Made by a program: the position numbers and the translations under genes
Notes under the pieces: generated by a model
What the model saw: only the letters and a program-made list of their open reading frames with translations
Databases searched by the model: none
Told to the model about the DNA's origin: nothing
Assembly: GCF_023674425.1 (NCBI RefSeq)
Contig: NZ_CP098401.1
Location: 1,116,001 to 1,180,000, forward strand
Length of the DNA stretch: 64,000 nucleotides
From: Sphingomonas donggukensis
GTDB taxonomy: Bacteria; Pseudomonadota; Alphaproteobacteria; Sphingomonadales; Sphingomonadaceae
Direction of reading: 5' to 3'
Shown here: in pieces, positions 59,710 to 64,000 of the stretch
Layout: each line of letters opens with the position of its first letter
Position numbering within the stretch: position 1 is the stretch's first letter

Positions 59710-60350
59710 TGCGGACCGAGGATCTGGTCGCGGCGCTTGCGGCACAGTCCCGTGCGGTCCCGCGCGGCGCGGTTCCGCGACGCATCGCGCTCGCCATCGC
59801 CGCCAGCGGAGCCCTCACGCTGGCGCTGGTCGCCGCCTGGCTCGGGCTGCGGCCGGACCTTCCGCAGGCGGTGGGCGGTTTCCCATTCTGGATGAAGTGG
59901 GGCTACACGATCTCGCTCGGCGCGATCGCGGTGGCGGCGGTCGCGCATCTGGCGCGGCCCGAGGTGACCGATGCGCGTGGCTTGCGCTGGCTGGCGGTGC
60001 CGGTGGGCGTGCTCGCCGTGCTGGCGATTGTGCAGCTGCTGGCAACGCCGCCCGGCGACTGGACGGCGTTGTGGCAGGGGCGCAGCTGGCGCGTCTGTTC
60101 GATGAAGGTCGCGACGCTGTCGCTGCCGATCCTTGGTGGGCTGATGCTGGCGTTCCGCGCGTTCGCGCCGACGCGGCTGCGCCTGACGGGTGCCGTCGCC
60201 GGTCTTGCCGCCGGGGCGTGCGCGGCGACCCTCTACGGCCTGCACTGCCCCGAGGTGTCGGCGCTGTTCATCCTCGTCTGGTACTCGCTCGGCATCCTCG
60301 CCGCCGCCGCGGTGGGGGCGCTGATCGGCCCGCGATTGTTGCGCTGGTGA
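59709..60350 (+). CDS. nrsF: Membrane anti-sigma factor NrsF (DUF1109)
   Basis: A 213-residue inner-membrane protein with about six hydrophobic segments after a short N-terminal cytoplasmic part ([14 protein letters not shown]). This is the DUF1109/NrsF family, which holds SigF at the membrane until metal stress. Cys130 (SWRVCSMKV) and Cys180 (YGLHCPEV), plus Cys171, are placed as expected for the sensing pair reported in the Caulobacter protein. It is translationally coupled to sigF. Confidence 0.9.
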   Translation: MRTEDLVAALAAQSRAVPRGAVPRRIALAIAASGALTLALVAAWLGLRPDLPQAVGGFPFWMKWGYTISLGAIAVAAVAHLARPEVTDARGLRWLAVPVGVLAVLAIVQLLATPPGDWTALWQGRSWRVCSMKVATLSLPILGGLMLAFRAFAPTRLRLTGAVAGLAAGACAATLYGLHCPEVSALFILVWYSLGILAAAAVGALIGPRLLRW

Positions 60351-60351
60351 T

Positions 60352-60377
60352 GTAACCGCCGCCCGGCGCCGACCGAA
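60352..60377 (+). promoter_or_regulatory. SigF-type promoter for bufA2-bufB-bufC
   Basis: GTAACC (60352-60357), 16 bases, CGAA (60374-60377), 46 bases before the bufA2 start and directly after the nrsF stop. Identical boxes and spacing to the two other promoters of the locus. Confidence 0.78.
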
Positions 60378-60422
60378 TGGACCAGTGCCGCTCTCGGCCC
60401 AATTCCTTCGGAGACCTCGACC

Positions 60423-60686
60423 ATGAACACCCGCATCCTCGGCGTCAGCTTCGCCGCCACCGCCGCCGTCATCGCCGCCGGCGCCGTCACCACCGCGACC
60501 CCCGCCGCGGCGAAGGGCGCGAAGCAGGTCCACTGCTACGGCGTCAACACGTGCAAGGGCACCTCGGACTGCAAGACCGCGGCCAACGAGTGCAAGGGCC
60601 AGAACGCCTGCAAGGGCCAGGGCTTCAAGGCGATGTCGGCGAAGGCCTGCGCCAAGGCGGGTGGCAGCCTGACCGAGGCCAAGTGA
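60423..60686 (+). CDS. bufA2: Cys-rich bufferin precursor (BufA2-type)
   Basis: An 87-residue exported precursor. The signal peptide ends near TPAAA. The core has six Cys residues (38, 44, 50, 57, 63, 76) in the repeating pattern CYGVNTCKGTSDC, NECKGQNACKGQGFK, KACAKAGG. This CKG-rich family is a second bufferin type distinct from DUF2282; modification by the adjacent MNIO is expected. GGAG stands upstream. A 12-bp hairpin separates it from bufB, which should allow more precursor than enzyme. Confidence 0.86.
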   Translation: MNTRILGVSFAATAAVIAAGAVTTATPAAAKGAKQVHCYGVNTCKGTSDCKTAANECKGQNACKGQGFKAMSAKACAKAGGSLTEAK

Positions 60687-60692
60687 TTTCCC

Positions 60693-60722
60693 GCGGGCCC
60701 GGCGCATCACCGCCGGGCCCGC
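60693..60722 (+). other. Intercistronic hairpin between bufA2 and bufB
   Basis: GCGGGCCCGGCG (60693-60704) is the perfect reverse complement of CGCCGGGCCCGC (60711-60722) around a CATCAC loop. No T run follows, so it is more likely an RNA-stability or attenuation element than a full terminator. Such a structure would raise precursor mRNA over enzyme mRNA. Confidence 0.75.
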
Positions 60723-60742
60723 CCCTGTAGCGGGAAAGTCCC

Positions 60743-61582
60743 ATGACGCAGACGCCAAATACCCCGTTCCACGGCTTCGGCCTGGGGCTGCGGGCACAGC
60801 ATTACCCCGATTTCCTCGATAGCGCCGTCCCGGTCGATTTCGTCGAGGTGATCTCGGAAAACTTCATGATCGACGGCGGGCGCCCGGTCGACGTGCTGGA
60901 GCGGGTTCGCGCGCGCCATCCGGTGGCGCTGCACGGCGTGTCGATGTCGATCGGGTCCGCCGACGGGCTCGACCGCGATCACCTCGACCGGCTGAAGGCG
61001 CTGGTCGACCGCATCGAGCCGCTGTTCGTGTCGGATCACCTGTGCTGGACCCGCATCGACGGGTTCAATTCGCACGACCTGTTGCCGCTGCCCTACACGC
61101 GCGAAGCCCTGGACGTCGTCTGCACCAACATTTCGCGGGCGCAGGACCGGCTCGGGCGGACGATGCTGATCGAGAACCCGTCGAGCTACATCCGCTTCGA
61201 TGGCGACGCGACCGAGTGGCAGTTCATGGCGGAGATGTGCGCGCGCACCGGCTGCGACCTGTTGCTGGACGTCAACAACATCCATGTCAGCGCGACCAAC
61301 CACGGTTTCGACGCGATGGAGTATCTGCGCGGCGTACCCGCCGACCGCGTTCGCCAGATCCACCTCGCCGGGCACAGCCAGGGCCGCACGCTGCTGATCG
61401 ACACGCACGACACGCCGGTGCCGGCGTCGGTGTGGGCGCTGTACGACGCCGCGCTGGCGCTGGTCGGGCCGGTCGCGACGATGATCGAGCGCGACGACGC
61501 TATCCCGCCGCTCACCGACCTGCTCGCCGAACTCGACTGCGCCCGCCGCATCGCCGCTGCGCGCGACCGGATGGCGGCATGA
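60743..61582 (+). CDS. bufB: MNIO (DUF692) bufferin-modifying enzyme
   Basis: A 279-residue TIM-barrel multinuclear non-haem iron oxidative enzyme. Metal-binding His/Asp/Glu are in ALHGVSMSIGS, FVSDHLCW, LIENPSSY, LLLDVNNIHVS, QIHLAGH and DTHDTPVP. In bufferin systems it converts precursor cysteines into 5-thiooxazoles. It follows bufA2 after the hairpin, and its stop overlaps bufC (ATGA). It is the only MNIO in the window, so it may also serve the bufA1 product. Confidence 0.93.
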   Translation: MTQTPNTPFHGFGLGLRAQHYPDFLDSAVPVDFVEVISENFMIDGGRPVDVLERVRARHPVALHGVSMSIGSADGLDRDHLDRLKALVDRIEPLFVSDHLCWTRIDGFNSHDLLPLPYTREALDVVCTNISRAQDRLGRTMLIENPSSYIRFDGDATEWQFMAEMCARTGCDLLLDVNNIHVSATNHGFDAMEYLRGVPADRVRQIHLAGHSQGRTLLIDTHDTPVPASVWALYDAALALVGPVATMIERDDAIPPLTDLLAELDCARRIAAARDRMAA

Positions 61583-62334
61583 GCCTGCTCGCCCTGCAGC
61601 GCGGCTTTCACCGCCATCTCGTCGACGCTCCCGGCGCCATCGGCGACTGGACCGATGCTGCGGCGCCGGGGCTGGAGGTCTATCACAACGCCTACCGCGT
61701 CCAGCTGACCGAATGTCTGGCCGCGCACTATCCGCAGACGCATGCGTGGCTGGGCGGCCCGGCATTTCTGGCGGCGATGCAGGATCATATCGCGGTGACG
61801 CCCCCCGCCGGATGGACGCTCGGCGCCTATGGAGAGGGGTTCGACCGCACGCTCGCGCGCCGGTACCGCGACGATCCCGAAGTGGCCGAGCTCGCCGCTC
61901 TGGAATGGATGCTCGGACGCTGTTTCGAGGCCGCCGACGTGACGCCCCTGTCCCCTGCCGAGATCGCCCGCATCGACTGGGACGCAGCGGCGCTCGCCCT
62001 CGTGCCCGATCTCGCCACCCTGCCGGTACGCTCCAATGCCGGCGCGATCTGGTCGGCGCTGGCCGCCGGGGAAGCGCCGCCAGCCGCCACGCTGCTGCCC
62101 GAACCCGCCATGCTCATCGTCTGGCGACAGGGCTTCACGCCCTGTTTCCGCACGATCGAGATGATCGAATATGGCGCGATCACCCTCGCGTCCGCCGGCG
62201 TCGGTTTCGCCGAAATCTGTGCCATGCTGGTGACCGCGCGCGGCGAGGCCGACGGCGTGGCGCTCGCCGGGCGGCTGCTCGGCGGCTGGTTCGCCGACGG
62301 GCTGGTCCACCATATCCTCACTAAGGAGTTCTAG
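61579..62334 (+). CDS. bufC: DUF2063 partner protein of the MNIO
   Basis: A 251-residue protein. The N-terminal DUF2063 domain is [14 protein letters not shown] ... [28 protein letters not shown]; the C-terminal part is the winged-helix-like region that recruits precursor peptides to the MNIO. The start overlaps bufB (ATGA). It is essential for modification in studied bufferin systems. Confidence 0.9.
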   Translation: MSLLALQRGFHRHLVDAPGAIGDWTDAAAPGLEVYHNAYRVQLTECLAAHYPQTHAWLGGPAFLAAMQDHIAVTPPAGWTLGAYGEGFDRTLARRYRDDPEVAELAALEWMLGRCFEAADVTPLSPAEIARIDWDAAALALVPDLATLPVRSNAGAIWSALAAGEAPPAATLLPEPAMLIVWRQGFTPCFRTIEMIEYGAITLASAGVGFAEICAMLVTARGEADGVALAGRLLGGWFADGLVHHILTKEF

Positions 62335-62336
62335 AC

Positions 62337-63026
62337 ATGCGCACCGCCTTCATCGCCGCGCTTGCCCTGCTCGCCGGCACGTCGGGCGCGCCCGCGGCGC
62401 CGCCGGTCGCCGCGCCGGTCGTGGTGGAACTCTACCAGAGTCAGGGCTGCTCTTCCTGCCCGCCCGCCGATGCGGTCCTGAACGCGCTCGCCGCCCGCAG
62501 CGACGTGATCGCGCTCAATTTCGCGGTCACCTACTGGGACCGGCTGGGGTGGAAGGACAGCTTCGCCCGGCCCGCTTTCACCGACCGGCAGTGGGACTAT
62601 GCGCGCGCCGCGGGGCGCGGCAACGTGTCGACGCCGCAGATGATCGTCGATGGGCGCACCGCCATCGTCGGCAGCCGCGCGGCGGAGGTCGATGCCGTCA
62701 TCACCCGAGCACGCAACAACCGCCCCGGCCCCGCGATCCTGGTCAACGGATCGACGATCGGCATCCCCGCGGCCCGCACGGGCGCGCCCGCGACGCTGTG
62801 GCTCGTCCGCTACGATCCGCGCACGCTTCAGGTCGCGATCCGCGCGGGCGAGAATGGCGGGCGGACGATCGCGCACCGCAACATCGTGCGCGAGCTGACC
62901 CCGCTCGGCAGCTGGTCGGGCGCGGCGAAACGCTATGCCCTGCCGCCCGCCGTCCCCGGCCTCGCCACCGCGCTGCTGCTGCAACAGGGTCGCGGCGGAC
63001 CGATCATCGCCGCCCGGCGCGCCTGA
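62337..63026 (+). CDS. DUF1223 thioredoxin-like secreted protein
   Basis: A 229-residue protein with a signal peptide (through APAAPP) and a thioredoxin-like DUF1223 domain carrying the redox motif [10 protein letters not shown]. Conserved segments [27 protein letters not shown] and [10 protein letters not shown] follow. It starts two bases after the bufC stop with AAGGAG upstream, so it belongs to the bufferin operon. It may maintain precursor or copper-site thiols in the periplasm; this is inference. Confidence 0.88.
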   Translation: MRTAFIAALALLAGTSGAPAAPPVAAPVVVELYQSQGCSSCPPADAVLNALAARSDVIALNFAVTYWDRLGWKDSFARPAFTDRQWDYARAAGRGNVSTPQMIVDGRTAIVGSRAAEVDAVITRARNNRPGPAILVNGSTIGIPAARTGAPATLWLVRYDPRTLQVAIRAGENGGRTIAHRNIVRELTPLGSWSGAAKRYALPPAVPGLATALLLQQGRGGPIIAARRA

Positions 63027-63142
63027 CGCTCGCCCCGTTTCATTCGCTCTCCCGCGGCGTTCGCGCGCCGCAACCCCTTGGCAAATCGCCCCGCCTGCCC
63101 CAATCGGATCGGCGAGCGCGTGCGCGCGCATGGGAGAGACTG

Positions 63143-64000
63143 ATGGAAGCGACGCTCGATTTCGGCCTGGGCGAGAATGCCGACATGATCCGCGAGACGA
63201 CGGCTCGCTTCGCTGCCGATCGCATCGCGCCGCTGGCCGCGAAGGTGGACGCCGACGACTGGTTTCCGCGCGACGAATTGTGGACCGCGATGGGCGAGCT
63301 CGGCCTGCACGGCATCACCGTGCCGGAGGATGACGGCGGCCTGGGGCTCGGCTACCTCGAGCATGTCATCGCCTGTGAGGAAGTCAGCCGCGCCTCGGCC
63401 TCGATCGGCCTCAGCTACGGCGCGCATTCCAACCTGTGCGTCAACCAGATCGCGCGCTGGGCAAACCCCGAGCAGAAGGCGAAATACCTGCCGAAGCTGA
63501 TTTCCGGCGAACATGTCGGCAGCCTCGCCATGTCGGAGGCCGGCGCCGGTTCCGACGTCGTGTCGATGAAGCTGCAGGCCCGCCGCACCGACAGCGGCTA
63601 TGTCCTCAACGGCACCAAATTCTGGATCACCAACGCCGCCTATGCCGACACATTGGTCGTGTACGCCAAGACCGGCGAGGGATCGCGCGGCATCACCACC
63701 TTCCTGATCGAGCGCGGCATGCCCGGCTTCTCGATCGGGCAGAAGATCGACAAGATGGGCATGCGCGGATCGCCGACCGCCGAGCTGGTGTTCGACGATT
63801 GCGAGGTGCCGTTCGAGAACGTCATGGGTCCGGAAAACGGCGGCGTCGGCGTGCTGATGTCGGGCCTCGATTACGAGCGCACGGTGCTGTCGGGTATCCA
63901 GCTCGGCATCATGCAGGCCTGCCTCGACGTGGTCGTGCCCTTCGTCCGCGAGCGCAAGCAGTTCGGCAAGCCGATCGGCAGCTTCCAGCTGATGCAGGCC
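63143..64000 (+). CDS. ivd: Isovaleryl-CoA dehydrogenase (partial, runs off the window)
   Basis: The first 286 codons of an acyl-CoA dehydrogenase. The stretch [17 protein letters not shown] is characteristic of isovaleryl-CoA dehydrogenase, and the catalytic Glu is expected in [14 protein letters not shown], as in that enzyme. FAD-contact motifs [14 protein letters not shown] and [18 protein letters not shown] are normal. It acts in leucine breakdown. ATG 63143 has GGGAGAG upstream. The 3' end lies beyond base 64000; downstream leucine-pathway genes would be expected. Confidence 0.93.
   Translation, partial: MEATLDFGLGENADMIRETTARFAADRIAPLAAKVDADDWFPRDELWTAMGELGLHGITVPEDDGGLGLGYLEHVIACEEVSRASASIGLSYGAHSNLCVNQIARWANPEQKAKYLPKLISGEHVGSLAMSEAGAGSDVVSMKLQARRTDSGYVLNGTKFWITNAAYADTLVVYAKTGEGSRGITTFLIERGMPGFSIGQKIDKMGMRGSPTAELVFDDCEVPFENVMGPENGGVGVLMSGLDYERTVLSGIQLGIMQACLDVVVPFVRERKQFGKPIGSFQLMQA

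Overview
The window is a contiguous piece of a high-GC alphaproteobacterial chromosome, almost certainly from a Sphingomonas-like bacterium (Sphingomonadaceae). The pointers are a tonB-exbB-exbD-exbD cluster, an HWE/HisKA_2-type histidine kinase, the alphaproteobacterial order pcm-tolC-popZ-(peptidase)-valS, an UPF0262 gene, a SigF/NrsF-type ECF pair next to bufferin genes, and short palindromic repeats of a kind common in sphingomonads. Genes are tightly packed with many 4-base start/stop overlaps. No phage, transposase, CRISPR array or rRNA was seen. There are four tRNA genes: Arg-ACG, Cys-GCA, Glu-CUC and Glu-UUC.

Layout. 0-9.2 kb: sensor kinase, EttA, M28 peptidase, small lipoprotein, DnaB helicase, UPF0262, then a pyrimidine-deaminase cluster (cdd, FAD monooxygenase, dcd). 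9.2-10.1 kb: a gene-poor stretch holding a decayed tandem duplication of the end of the following TPR gene. 10.1-13.2 kb: TonB energising system on the minus strand. 13.4-18.1 kb: secreted hypothetical protein, folB with a pteridine-reductase-like SDR, GNAT, M20 peptidase, tRNA-Arg, lipoprotein. 18.1-24.2 kb: hemB-GNAT-spermidine-synthase-like operon, lipid kinase, MATE transporter. 24.2-32.2 kb: valS (with a repeat-derived in-frame insertion), S9 peptidase, popZ, tolC, pcm, tRNA-Cys. 32.3-39 kb: PqqD-like protein with an FAD oxidoreductase, cysS, D-2-hydroxyacid dehydrogenase, TM2 protein, and a class II DAHP synthase fused to an N-terminal helix-turn-helix domain behind twin palindromes. 39-42.1 kb: malate synthase G and a divergent LysR regulator. 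42.1-46.9 kb: cobalamin riboswitch and a btuB-btuF-btuC-btuD operon. 46.9-58.1 kb: maleylacetoacetate isomerase/GST, a three-gene RND efflux operon, an orphan [2Fe-2S] subunit, an RcnB-like protein, a prolyl-hydroxylase-like dioxygenase, recJ, tRNA-Glu. 58.2-63 kb: a bufferin (copper/metal-binding RiPP) locus with its own ECF sigma factor and membrane anti-sigma. 63.1 kb to the end: the start of isovaleryl-CoA dehydrogenase.

The most notable system is the 58-63 kb bufferin regulon. Two different Cys-rich precursor genes on opposite strands flank a sigF-nrsF pair. One MNIO (DUF692) enzyme and one DUF2063 partner follow the second precursor. All three transcription units (sigF-nrsF, precursor 1-doxX, and precursor 2-bufB-bufC-DUF1223) carry the same promoter-like motif GTAACC-N16-CGAA, which ties the locus into one autoregulated metal-stress regulon. 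The other unusual items are the HTH-DAHP synthase fusion and the palindromic repeat pair translated inside valyl-tRNA synthetase.
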